DNA of 64,000 bases from the NCBI GenBank assembly GCA_947628655.1, contig CANRAS010000008.1, positions 42,942 through 106,941 of the forward strand, written 5' to 3'. Both the position numbers and the translations under genes were made by a program. The number at the start of each line of letters is the position of its first letter. The first letter of the stretch is position 1. This DNA is from an uncultured Clostridia bacterium. GTDB taxonomy: Bacteria > Bacillota > Clostridia > Oscillospirales > Ruminococcaceae. This document shows, piece by piece, positions 1 to 7,228 of the stretch. Under the pieces are notes generated by a model. That model made no database searches. It had not been told where the DNA came from and saw only the letters and a list, made by a program, of their open reading frames with translations.

Positions 1-1
1 A

Positions 2-238
2 AATTACAAGGAGCAGGTTCTCAACCCCGATACAAACACGACGACCACCAAGGTAAAACCCGCCCCGTCGATTGTCCCCGACATTATGGACACCGAGGAC
101 GGCGAGAACACATACCAGAGCAGTCTTGAAAGCGCAATCTCAAGCGGAGGCTCAAATGCCTACACCGACGGCAACGGCAATTATTACTACCCCGAAACCT
201 TCATCTACTATGTAGTAAGCAAAGACTACAACCTGTAA
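2..238 (+). CDS. C-terminal end of a secreted or pilus-associated protein (partial)
   Basis: An open frame runs from the window edge to a TAA stop at 236-238 and gives 78 residues. It is rich in Thr, Ser, Asn, Tyr and Gly, with no Cys and no membrane segment, as expected of an extracellular domain. It ends next to the prepilin peptidase and PilB genes, so a minor pilin or pilus-operon protein is plausible, but no family is recognised. The 5' part lies outside the window. A strong hairpin follows the stop. Confidence 0.6.
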   Translation, partial: NYKEQVLNPDTNTTTTKVKPAPSIVPDIMDTEDGENTYQSSLESAISSGGSNAYTDGNGNYYYPETFIYYVVSKDYNL

Positions 239-253
239 TTAAATATAAACAAA

Positions 254-283
254 TCGGGGCGACAAGCTCGCCCCGAATGTTTA
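254..283. terminator. Bidirectional terminator between the partial gene and the prepilin peptidase gene
   Basis: A 9-bp stem (TCGGGGCGA at 254-262 pairing with 268-276) with a 5-nt loop is followed by a T-rich stretch. It lies between two convergent genes. Confidence 0.7.
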
Positions 284-298
284 TAAAATCCCGATGGG

Positions 299-1342
299 CT
301 ATCCCATAAGCCCTAAGTACCAGCCGATAATCTGGTAACCAACAAGCCAGCTTGCGGCAATCCCCAGACCGAGAAACGGTCCGAAAACCATTCTGCGCGA
401 ATACTTGACGCGGACTATCTTATCGCCTTCGATAAAGATTTTAAAACCGCCCTCGCGCTCGTCGGAGATGTTGTCCCTTAACATTCTGCTAAGTTTAGCC
501 TTGTCGGGCAAACCTCTCCAGACCTTTTCATCGAGGAACTCCCACTCTATATCGGGCGCTCCCTCGCTTATACTTCCGACAATAATATCATCGTGACCCT
601 CCGTAACAAAACCCACGTTGTGGTCAACTTGATTTTGATACCATTCCTCGGCAATGCCCTGTATCTTTTCCGAAAGCGACTTTTCGTCGGCGCGGTCGTG
701 ATACTTCTTGATAATTCCGTAAATCGCGCCAGTGAAAACGCCGATAAACAGAGCGATAAACACCCTGTAGCCGAGCAAAAGCGACGCTCCGACCATAAGC
801 TGCAAGTCGCCGCCGCCCATACCGCCTACAAGCACGAGGATAACGAATATAACCAAGATAACTCCCATAGCGATAAGGCGTTCGTACCACGGCGTTGTCC
901 GAAATACGAATATCGCTATCACGCCGAGTACGGCTACGGTTATACTGCACCAGTACGGAATTTCAAAATGGTCGATGTCAATTCCGCTGAGAACGATAAG
1001 CACAGCGAACAGCACAGCGGAAAACGCGAGCTCAAGCGAAAATCCGAACACGAGATACGCGAGGCAGTAAAGCACGGCTGTCACAGCCTCGATTATCATA
1101 TAGCGCGGAGAAATCTTCTCCCCGCAGTAGCGGCACTTGCCGCGCAGAAATATCCAGCTGAAGATAGGAAACATATCGTACCACGCCAGGCGGTGTCCGC
1201 ACGAAAAGCAGTGCGACGGCGTTGTTACAATCGACTGATGTAACGGTGTGCGCAGTATCACAACGTTTAAAAAGCTCCCGATAACAGAGCCGAGTATAAA
1301 CGCCAGAACCGCGTAAACGATATGAAAAACAACATTCGGCAT
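299..1342 (-). CDS. pilD: Type IV prepilin peptidase (A24 family) with a large cytoplasmic insertion
   Basis: This integral membrane aspartyl protease cleaves and usually N-methylates prepilins. Visible signatures are an N-terminal hydrophobic segment followed by GSFLNVVILR, two CxxC pairs (CFSC and CRYC) of the zinc-binding methylase loop, one catalytic Asp in GIDIDHFEIP and the second in the GGGD motif. It ends in the typical FGPFLGLG motif and a last membrane helix. Between the GGGD domain and FGPFLG there are about 95 extra hydrophilic residues, making the protein (347 aa) longer than the usual 250-290. The ATG at 1342 is chosen because a GGGAGG site lies 9 nt upstream; a TTG three codons earlier would overlap that site. 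The gene is divergent from pilB. Confidence 0.88.
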   Translation of the reverse strand: MPNVVFHIVYAVLAFILGSVIGSFLNVVILRTPLHQSIVTTPSHCFSCGHRLAWYDMFPIFSWIFLRGKCRYCGEKISPRYMIIEAVTAVLYCLAYLVFGFSLELAFSAVLFAVLIVLSGIDIDHFEIPYWCSITVAVLGVIAIFVFRTTPWYERLIAMGVILVIFVILVLVGGMGGGDLQLMVGASLLLGYRVFIALFIGVFTGAIYGIIKKYHDRADEKSLSEKIQGIAEEWYQNQVDHNVGFVTEGHDDIIVGSISEGAPDIEWEFLDEKVWRGLPDKAKLSRMLRDNISDEREGGFKIFIEGDKIVRVKYSRRMVFGPFLGLGIAASWLVGYQIIGWYLGLMG

Positions 1343-1378
1343 AAAAACCAACCTCCCATTAAATTTTAAGATAATTAT

Positions 1379-1407
1379 ATTTTAGCACAATCTATAAAAT
1401 ATTGCAA
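1379..1407 (-). promoter_or_regulatory. Sigma-A promoter of the prepilin peptidase gene
   Basis: On the minus strand TTGCAA (1402-1407), 17 bp, TAAAAT (1379-1384). The -35 hexamer is its own reverse complement and can also serve the divergent pilB promoter. Confidence 0.5.
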
Positions 1408-1430
1408 GTGATTTGCGGTATTATTATATT
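1402..1430 (+). promoter_or_regulatory. Sigma-A promoter of pilB
   Basis: TTGCAA (1402-1407), 17 bp, TATATT (1425-1430). It shares its -35 hexamer with the opposite promoter. Confidence 0.45.
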
Positions 1431-1477
1431 TTTATTCCGAGTTTTCGGAAAAAGTTTACCCGAAAGGAAGAATTGCA

Positions 1478-3175
1478 ATGGCGATAATCAAAAATGTCCC
1501 CATAGGACAGATACTGATGGAAAACGGGTTCATCAGCGAGGCACAGCTTACAGAGGCGCTTAATATCCAACGCTCAAGCAACGGCAAGATGTTGGGCGAC
1601 GTTATGCTGGAAATGGGGCTTGTGTCCGAAACGCAGTTAGCGCAGGCTTTGTCCATTCGCTTGAAAGTGCCGTTTATCGACTTGTCCTCGCGGAAGATAA
1701 ATACGGAGGCAGTTAGTAAAATTCCTGAAGAAGTCGCAAGAGAGAAAACGGTTTTTGCGTTTGAAATAAACCACGGGCGGCTTATGGTCGCAACGAACGA
1801 CCCCGTAAACTTCTATATCTTCGAGGACTTGAAAGTCACCACGGGAATGGAGATAGTACCTCAGATTTCCACCAAAACAATGATAGAGGCGGCAATCAAC
1901 AAATACTATTCGTCACAGGCAATCGACAGTACGGTGAACGAACTCGAAAACGAGAGCGACGATACGACAATCGACCTTGAAAAGGAAGAGTCCGAAGGAC
2001 GTATAGACAGCGCGCCTATCGTAAAACTCGTAAATATGATGGTAGAAACGGCATTCCGCACGGAATGTACCGATATTCATATCGAGCCGTTCAAAGACAG
2101 AACTCGTATTCGTTTCAGAATAGACGGCGAACTTGTAGAGCAGGAAATGAAAATCCCGCCGTCATTCCACAATTCGATTATAACGCGTATAAAGATACTC
2201 GCGGGTATGAACATCGCCGAAAAACGTATCCCGCTTGACGGTCGTTACGGAACAAAGATAGACGGCGTAAATCTGGATATGCGTGTTTCCACGATACCTT
2301 GCGTATACGGCGAAAAATGCGTTATCCGTCTGCTTTCAACGGCAGATGATAAGACAAGAAAGATAACCGACCTCGGTATGACCGATTATAACTACCAGAT
2401 GTTCGAGCAGATAATCCGCTGTCCTAACGGGGTTATGCTCGTAACAGGTCCTACGGGTTCGGGTAAATCCACAACGCTTTATGCAACGCTCGGCGAACTT
2501 TCACAGCCGAACGTAAACATAGTAACAGTTGAAGACCCTGTCGAGAAAAAGATAGACGGCATAAACCAGTGCCAGATAAACGCAAAAGCGGGTATGACCT
2601 TCGCGGCGGCACTTCGTTCAATCCTTCGTCAAGACCCCGATATTATAATGGTCGGAGAAATTCGTGACGGTGAAACGGCTGACATCGCAATTCGAGCCGC
2701 TATCACGGGACACTTCGTGCTTTCAACGCTCCATACAAACGACGCGGCAGGCACGATAGTACGTCTTGTCGATATGGGAGTTGCACCCTATATGGTCGCG
2801 AGTTCGCTCGTCGGAATTGTCGCACAGCGTCTTGTAAAATTGCTTTGCAAGGAGTGCAAGGAGAAATTCCTGCTGGAGGACAGCGAGGACTTGAAACTGA
2901 TGAACCGCACAGAACCCGTCGAAATCTACAGACCCAGACAAGGCGGATGCAGGTTCTGCCATAACACAGGCTATCAGGGACGTACCGCAATTCACGAGAT
3001 AATCGTCACAACGCCCGATATAAAAGAGCTTATCTCCGCGGGAGCGACAGCGGAAGAAATCGGCGCACAGGCAACGAAGAACGGCACATTGCTCTTGCGC
3101 GATAACGTAACAAAAATGGTTCTCGCGGGCAAAACGTCGATAGCGGAACTTGTAAAGGCAACATACACAGTCTGA
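1478..3175 (+). CDS. pilB: Type IV pilus assembly / type II secretion ATPase PilB (GspE family)
   Basis: The hexameric cytoplasmic ATPase powers pilus extension. An N-terminal MshEN-type domain occupies about residues 1-145, with two spaced copies of the L-x-E-x-G-(F/L)-(I/V)-S-x-x-Q-L pattern; in related proteins this module binds c-di-GMP. An acidic linker (about 150-178) follows. The ATPase core has Walker A GPTGSGKSTT (324-333), Walker B DPDIIMVGEIRD (386-397) and a His box STLHTND. A zinc tetracysteine is present (C457/C460 and C491/C494). Length 565 aa is normal. The ATG follows an AAAGGAAG site. pilT follows 94 bp downstream on the same strand; no pilC is present in the window. Confidence 0.93.
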   Translation: MAIIKNVPIGQILMENGFISEAQLTEALNIQRSSNGKMLGDVMLEMGLVSETQLAQALSIRLKVPFIDLSSRKINTEAVSKIPEEVAREKTVFAFEINHGRLMVATNDPVNFYIFEDLKVTTGMEIVPQISTKTMIEAAINKYYSSQAIDSTVNELENESDDTTIDLEKEESEGRIDSAPIVKLVNMMVETAFRTECTDIHIEPFKDRTRIRFRIDGELVEQEMKIPPSFHNSIITRIKILAGMNIAEKRIPLDGRYGTKIDGVNLDMRVSTIPCVYGEKCVIRLLSTADDKTRKITDLGMTDYNYQMFEQIIRCPNGVMLVTGPTGSGKSTTLYATLGELSQPNVNIVTVEDPVEKKIDGINQCQINAKAGMTFAAALRSILRQDPDIIMVGEIRDGETADIAIRAAITGHFVLSTLHTNDAAGTIVRLVDMGVAPYMVASSLVGIVAQRLVKLLCKECKEKFLLEDSEDLKLMNRTEPVEIYRPRQGGCRFCHNTGYQGRTAIHEIIVTTPDIKELISAGATAEEIGAQATKNGTLLLRDNVTKMVLAGKTSIAELVKATYTV

Positions 3176-3219
3176 TAACAGGCAAAACGGAACACGGTCA
3201 CACGACCACGGCTAAACAG

Positions 3220-3243
3220 GAATTGAAAGCTGACTTTCAATTC
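3220..3243 (+). promoter_or_regulatory. Hairpin between pilB and pilT
   Basis: A perfect 10-bp stem (GAATTGAAAG) with a 4-nt loop lies in the gap, ten bases before the pilT ribosome site. There is no T tract, so it more likely modulates mRNA stability or pilT translation than terminates. Confidence 0.4.
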
Positions 3244-3269
3244 TGCTCAATAAAAAGGAGTAATGACAA

Positions 3270-4355
3270 GTGGAACATACAAATAATGTAATGGACATCA
3301 ACAAGATTTTGGACGAGGCGCGCGCCCTCAAATGCTCAGACTTGCATTTTACGGCAGGACTTCCGCCTATAGTACGTCAGCACGGCTCTTTAAGAAAGCT
3401 GTCGGGCTATCAGGACTGCACAGAGCCTATTATCGTAAATATCATAAACCAGATAACGTCGATAAAGCACAAGTCGCAGATTTCAAAGGGTTTGGATACG
3501 GACTTTTCGTACACGTCCGCAACGGGTTTCCGTCACCGTGTCAACGTATACAGACAGCGCGGCTATCACGCTGTTGCTATCCGTCTGTTGAGTGATGAAA
3601 TACCAACGCTGTCCGACCTCAACCTCCCCGCTACATTGGGCGAGTTTGCAATGCGTCCGCGCGGACTTGTACTTGTTACAGGACCTACAGGTTCGGGTAA
3701 GTCAACGACGCTCGCGGCGATGATAGACCACATCAACCGCCAGAAAAGCTGTCACATCATCACGGTAGAAGACCCTATCGAGTATGTTCACACGCATAAG
3801 CAGGCAATGGTAAATCAGCGCGAAATAGGCGCAGACGTCGATTCGTTCGCGGGTTCGCTCCGTGCGGCGCTCCGTGAAGACCCCGATGTTATACTCGTCG
3901 GAGAAATGCGTGACTTTGAAACGATAAACGCCGCCGTAACCGCCGCAGAAACAGGACACTTAGTTCTTTCAACTCTGCATACAACGGGCGCGGCTGATAC
4001 GATAAACCGTATCATCGACGTTTACCCGCCGCACTCTCAAGGACAGATACGTTCACAGCTTGCGGGAAACATAGTCGGCATAATCTCGCAGACGCTCGTT
4101 CCGACGCTTGACGGCAAGGGACGCTGCGCGGCAATGGAAATCCTCTGCAGAACCGACGCGGTAGGCGCGCAGATACGCGAGGGCAAGATTTACCAGATAC
4201 CCTCGACAATCGCAACGGGTAAAAAAGAGGGAATGTTCACGCTTGACCAAGACCTTGCAAGGCTTGTAAGAATGGGCAAGATAGCCGAAGAAGTCGGACG
4301 CGAACGCTGTCAGGACCCGACGGAGTTCAAACGATACCTTGAGGGTGGAATGTGA
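3270..4355 (+). CDS. pilT: Twitching motility / pilus retraction ATPase PilT
   Basis: PilT depolymerises type IV pili. The sequence has an N-terminal PAS-like PilT domain (DLHFTAGLPPIVRQHG), Walker A GPTGSGKSTT, Asp box, Walker B REDPDVILVGEMRD, His box LSTLHTTGAADT and the C-terminal equivalents of the retraction motif (REGKIYQIPS and GMFTLDQDL). Length 361 aa is typical. The start is a GTG with an AAAAAGGAG site 9 nt upstream; a nearby ATG at 3263 is out of frame. It probably forms one transcription unit with pilB. A retraction ATPase implies dynamic pili (twitching, adhesion or DNA uptake). Confidence 0.92.
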   Translation: MEHTNNVMDINKILDEARALKCSDLHFTAGLPPIVRQHGSLRKLSGYQDCTEPIIVNIINQITSIKHKSQISKGLDTDFSYTSATGFRHRVNVYRQRGYHAVAIRLLSDEIPTLSDLNLPATLGEFAMRPRGLVLVTGPTGSGKSTTLAAMIDHINRQKSCHIITVEDPIEYVHTHKQAMVNQREIGADVDSFAGSLRAALREDPDVILVGEMRDFETINAAVTAAETGHLVLSTLHTTGAADTINRIIDVYPPHSQGQIRSQLAGNIVGIISQTLVPTLDGKGRCAAMEILCRTDAVGAQIREGKIYQIPSTIATGKKEGMFTLDQDLARLVRMGKIAEEVGRERCQDPTEFKRYLEGGM

Positions 4356-4361
4356 GATAGT

Positions 4362-4530
4362 TGTTAGAGAATAGTTTTTAGTAGTTAGTTCTTAGGGTCA
4401 AGAGGTTGACCGCAAAGAGGTAAGCGGTTAGAAGTAAGAAGTAAGAGAAATGCGCGGGCGAACGCCCGTGCATTTTAGATTGTCTGCGGGTCATAACGCT
4501 GACTAGCAGCGGTTAGAAGTAAAAGCAACG
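4362..4530 (+). repeat. Short degenerate TTAG/TAAG repeat run and REP-like hairpin after pilT
   Basis: After the pilT stop come imperfect 7-8-nt units such as TTAGAGAATAG, GGTAAGCGG and TTAGAAGTAAGAAG. A hairpin at 4451-4472 (TGCGCGGGCG arm) with a TTTT tail probably terminates pilT. The string AGATTGTCTGCGGGTCA at about 4476 recurs near 15333, and a variant is found near 24674 and 57141. Confidence 0.6.
4451..4478 (+). terminator. Probable pilT terminator
   Basis: A 10-bp GC-rich stem with an AA loop is followed by ATTTTAG. Near-identical hairpins follow secDF, glmS and the last chemoreceptor. Confidence 0.6.
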
Positions 4531-4549
4531 CCGTGTTAAGTGAATAGTA

Positions 4550-4582
4550 CGCCGTTCCCCCGCCTACGGCGGGGGAACGGCG
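4550..4582 (-). terminator. Terminator hairpin of the HEPN/MNT operon
   Basis: A 15-bp stem with a TAC loop (core CCGCCTACGGCGG) abuts the HEPN stop codon. The same core is reused at 5318-5350, 6373-6407, 24651-24669 and 54708-54744. Confidence 0.6.
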
Positions 4583-4957
4583 TTACGTTATATTATCATC
4601 AGGCTGTTCTTCGTAAAGAGCAATTTGTTGTTCGCAAAATTCTCGCAGTTTTGGTATATCCTCGGTAAGGGTTTCCCATAGTGAATCTGCGTCAACTTTG
4701 CCGTATTCGTGAGCAATAACATTGCGTATTCCTTGTATTTGATGCCATGGGATTTCATCGCAAGTATATTGCTTGTAATCATCCGACAAATGTTTCGCAA
4801 GTTCTCCTATCTGAAGTACACACATTGCCGCGGCGTTGCGATATGTCGAATATGCTTTAAAATTATCTATTTTAGCTTGAAAATGACTGCTTGCCTCGTC
4901 AATTTGTTCGATGTAATCAAGAATGTTTTTCAATAAATCCAAATCACGGCTGTTCAT
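4583..4957 (-). CDS. HEPN (DUF86) ribonuclease toxin of a HEPN/MNT toxin-antitoxin pair
   Basis: All-helical HEPN protein of 124 aa. The catalytic RNase motif R-x4-H-x-Y is visible as RNVIAHEY (R78, H83, Y85). In characterised HEPN/MNT systems this toxin cuts RNA and is silenced when the partner adds AMP to the motif tyrosine; both elements are intact here. Its ATG overlaps the end of the MNT gene by 14 bp and has a GAGG site inside it, so the two are translationally coupled. The function is inferred from the family. Confidence 0.85.
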   Translation of the reverse strand: MNSRDLDLLKNILDYIEQIDEASSHFQAKIDNFKAYSTYRNAAAMCVLQIGELAKHLSDDYKQYTCDEIPWHQIQGIRNVIAHEYGKVDADSLWETLTEDIPKLREFCEQQIALYEEQPDDNIT

Positions 4958-5249
4958 ATATAATTACCTCGTCACACTGAATTTTGTCCAAGAAATCCTT
5001 TTCCAGACTGTTTGTTGTGAGCAAATCGACTTCCTTATCAAGCGCTCCGCATATATCCAAACGCATACCGCTGAGGGCGAACAGACCGCGCAGTTTTCCC
5101 TTGTCAATACGCAGGTCAATGTCGCTGTCCGCAGTAGCGCAGCCTTTTGCATACGAGCCGAACAGATACACGCGTTCAACGCCGTATTTTCTGGCAATAG
5201 GTAAAATGCGCCCCTTAATTTCAGCTATTGTATAAATTTTGTCGCTCAC
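4944..5249 (-). CDS. MNT-domain nucleotidyltransferase antitoxin
   Basis: A 101-residue minimal nucleotidyltransferase. It carries the polymerase-beta-like signature GSYAKG (31-36), SDIDL (42-46) and a third acidic residue in KEVDLL (D75), so the active site looks complete. The family partner neutralises the HEPN RNase by oligo-AMPylation of its tyrosine. The start is GTG at 5249 with a GGGGG-rich site upstream. It is transcribed first, ahead of the toxin, from its own promoter. Confidence 0.85.
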   Translation of the reverse strand: MSDKIYTIAEIKGRILPIARKYGVERVYLFGSYAKGCATADSDIDLRIDKGKLRGLFALSGMRLDICGALDKEVDLLTTNSLEKDFLDKIQCDEVIIYEQP

Positions 5250-5270
5250 TCTGACCGCCCCCTTTTTTAC

Positions 5271-5299
5271 AGTATACCATACTTTATGGGAAAAAGCAA
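5271..5299 (-). promoter_or_regulatory. Promoter of the HEPN/MNT operon
   Basis: Minus strand TTGCTT, 17 bp, TATACT, giving a leader of about 15-20 nt before the GTG start. Confidence 0.6.
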
Positions 5300-5317
5300 G
5301 AGCGAAAACTTTTAATA

Positions 5318-5357
5318 AGCGCCCTCCCCGCCTACGGCGGGGAGGGCGCTCTTTTTA
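5318..5357. terminator. 15-bp terminator-like hairpin upstream of the lipoprotein gene
   Basis: Arms 5318-5332 and 5336-5350 with loop TAC; CTTTTT follows on the plus strand. No plus-strand gene ends just upstream, so it may insulate the two divergent promoters. It is one of the CCGCCTACGGCGG hairpins of this window. Confidence 0.5.
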
Positions 5358-5361
5358 CCCC

Positions 5362-5390
5362 TTGACTTTCCCGCGAGTTTAAGATATAAT
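5362..5390 (+). promoter_or_regulatory. Promoter of the lipoprotein gene
   Basis: TTGACT (5362-5367), 17 bp, TATAAT (5385-5390). Confidence 0.75.
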
Positions 5391-5426
5391 ATAATAAAGT
5401 TTAATTAAACGGTTTGGAGGTAACAT

Positions 5427-6251
5427 ATGAAAAAGTTTTTGTCAATCCTGCTTGCGGGCGCGATGTTGGGTGTTTTATCTATGGTTTTAACGGGGTGTAA
5501 TGTGGTTACGGAAAGAAAAATGAAAACTATGACCGAAAAGGCTTTAGAAGAAAAGTATAACGAAAAGTTTGAATGTATTCAAGTTTACGGACAGAACCCA
5601 AGCGGTGCCTCTAATGCTATATGTTATCCGGTAAATGACAGGGCATTGATGTTCGATGCAACAATCTACCCGGACGGCACTTTAGGCTATGACTGCTATC
5701 CCAACAGTATTGCGGCAAAGTATTTCTCAAACGAATTTGACGATGCGTTGAGAGATATTTGGGGACGCCATTTCACATATTGCTACAAGCGGTCGGGAAT
5801 TATCGACGATGAGGAAACAGCGCGAAAAATTATGAACGGTGAATTTACGTTAGAATATTATTTTAATCACTTTAAAGAAACCTATACAGACGACAATACA
5901 ATGTTGGCATATTACACAATATGCGTTGACTCTTCTAAAATAAATGTTTCATACGATGAGGAATGGGACGCAATTTCTGACGCATTGTCCGGCGTTTATG
6001 AAATTGGATTATCTTACGGCACACAATTGTATTTTACAGTTAATATATATTTTGTGCCGTCCGATGTATACGAAGAATGTATGAATTATTTCAAAGACAA
6101 CGCAGAAGTTAGGTCTAATTTGGAAGAGATGATTGAAGGCTATCCTGAAAGGGAACATCATAGGCAAATAGTATTCGACATAAACAGTTCTGAGAACAAA
6201 TTCTCTCCGACCAAGGAAGAATATATTGAGTTAAGAAAGGACATTGATTGA
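5427..6251 (+). CDS. Secreted lipoprotein of unknown function
   Basis: Residues 1-24 form a lipoprotein signal peptide: MKK, a hydrophobic stretch, then lipobox VLTGC with C24 as the lipidated residue. The mature 250 residues are acidic, Tyr-rich and soluble, with no further membrane segment and no motif I recognise. The ATG has a GGAGG site and its own promoter, so it is monocistronic; a 16-bp hairpin follows at 6373-6407. It sits alone between the HEPN/MNT pair and the ffh operon. Confidence 0.8.
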   Translation: MKKFLSILLAGAMLGVLSMVLTGCNVVTERKMKTMTEKALEEKYNEKFECIQVYGQNPSGASNAICYPVNDRALMFDATIYPDGTLGYDCYPNSIAAKYFSNEFDDALRDIWGRHFTYCYKRSGIIDDEETARKIMNGEFTLEYYFNHFKETYTDDNTMLAYYTICVDSSKINVSYDEEWDAISDALSGVYEIGLSYGTQLYFTVNIYFVPSDVYEECMNYFKDNAEVRSNLEEMIEGYPEREHHRQIVFDINSSENKFSPTKEEYIELRKDID

Positions 6252-6372
6252 TAAGGATTTGCTTATTAATTTCTAACTTATTAAATTTCGTCACAATTCC
6301 AACAATATTGTAAACCAAAGCAGGAAATCTCTAATTCCTAAGTAAACAACAGGGTCTGACAGCATAAGCACC

Positions 6373-6407
6373 GAGCGCCCTCCCCGCCTACGGCGGGGAG
6401 GGCGCTC
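6373..6407. terminator. 16-bp hairpin after the lipoprotein gene
   Basis: Arms 6373-6388 and 6392-6407, loop TAC. It is followed by CCCC rather than T, so if it terminates it does so by an unusual tail. Confidence 0.4.
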
Positions 6408-6486
6408 CCCAAGTGTGTCAACCCCGCAACCCCAAAAACTAACGGGTTAATCCGCTTGCGGATTAACCCGCTAACAACTAATCTCT

Positions 6487-6530
6487 AAAAACTACACGGT
6501 CAACGAGTTGATGAGTCCTCGTTGACCGTG
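6487..6530 (-). terminator. Rho-independent terminator of the ylxM-ffh-rpsP-khpA operon
   Basis: A 13-bp stem (CACGGTCAACGAG arm at 6495-6507, partner 6518-6530) is followed on the minus strand by TAGTTTTTAG. Confidence 0.75.
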
Positions 6531-6586
6531 CTTTACATATGCAAATGAGTCGCGTTTTGAGTAGGTAAGTCGATATCGTAGAACGG

Positions 6587-6823
6587 TCAATCAATTTCGA
6601 CCGAGATCTTCTCATTTGCGCGAACAGCGCCTGCGCGCATAACAGTTCTGATTGCCTTAGCAATTCTTCCCTGTTTACCGATAACTCTGCCCATATCTTC
6701 GGGTCCGACATGGAGGTGGTAAACGACCACACCCTCCTCGTTCGGTTCGTCAACGGTAACCTCAACGGCTGTTTTGTCCTCAACCAGCGCAGACGCAATG
6801 GTTATAAGAAGCTCTTTCATCAT
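6587..6823 (-). CDS. khpA: KH-domain RNA-binding protein KhpA
   Basis: This 78-residue single KH domain has the nucleic-acid-binding GxxG loop as VIGKQGRIAKAIR. KhpA proteins bind RNA with KhpB and influence division and translation in Gram-positives. A GGAGGG site is 8 nt before the ATG. It follows rpsP in the usual Firmicutes order, but the rimM and trmD genes that normally follow are absent here because a terminator closes the operon. Confidence 0.92.
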   Translation of the reverse strand: MMKELLITIASALVEDKTAVEVTVDEPNEEGVVVYHLHVGPEDMGRVIGKQGRIAKAIRTVMRAGAVRANEKISVEID

Positions 6824-6923
6824 ATAACATTCCCTCCATAAGGGGTTAAATGCCGTGGTAAATTATGCCTAGCTTTCGATGAATTTCTAAAATACCTCTG
6901 CCATATTAACCTAAAATTCAAAT

Positions 6924-7151
6924 TCACTTCAAAAGTCTTTTAACGGTGTCGGTAGGCTGTGCGCCCTTTTTGATCCACTCATCGGCCTTGTCCTTATCAA
7001 TGTTGACAACAGCGGGTTCTTTTGTTGGATCGTAGTAGCCGATCTCTTCTATAAAGCGCCCGTCGCGCGGAAAGCGTGAATCGGCAACTACCACTCGATA
7101 GAACGGGGCTTTCTTTGCGCCCATTCTTCTAAGTCTGATTTTAACTGCCAT
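6924..7151 (-). CDS. rpsP: 30S ribosomal protein bS16
   Basis: A small basic 75-residue protein starting [20 protein letters not shown], the family signature, with [14 protein letters not shown] in the middle. It is a structural protein of the 30S body. An AAAGGAG site precedes the ATG. It sits between ffh and khpA, as in other Firmicutes. Confidence 0.97.
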   Translation of the reverse strand: MAVKIRLRRMGAKKAPFYRVVVADSRFPRDGRFIEEIGYYDPTKEPAVVNIDKDKADEWIKKGAQPTDTVKRLLK

Positions 7152-7228
7152 TGGTCTTAATTCTCCTTTCGATTAATGATATATAAACCAAGCATACGCT
7201 TGTTTTATTTCGTAAATTTTACGGGGAG

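Larger units (their letters stand above)
6252..6586. other. Intergenic segment with three hairpins, no gene
   Basis: It holds the 16-bp CCGCCTACGGCGG-type hairpin (6373-6407), a 13-bp AT/GC hairpin with a TT loop (6443-6470), a short reversed TTAG-type run (6470-6492) and the khpA terminator. No coding region is credible. Confidence 0.7.

Noticed and set aside
593..1243. Long plus-strand frame opposite the prepilin peptidase
   Set aside because: It is rich in Arg, Lys, Asn and His without domain signal and is antisense to a gene with clear catalytic motifs.
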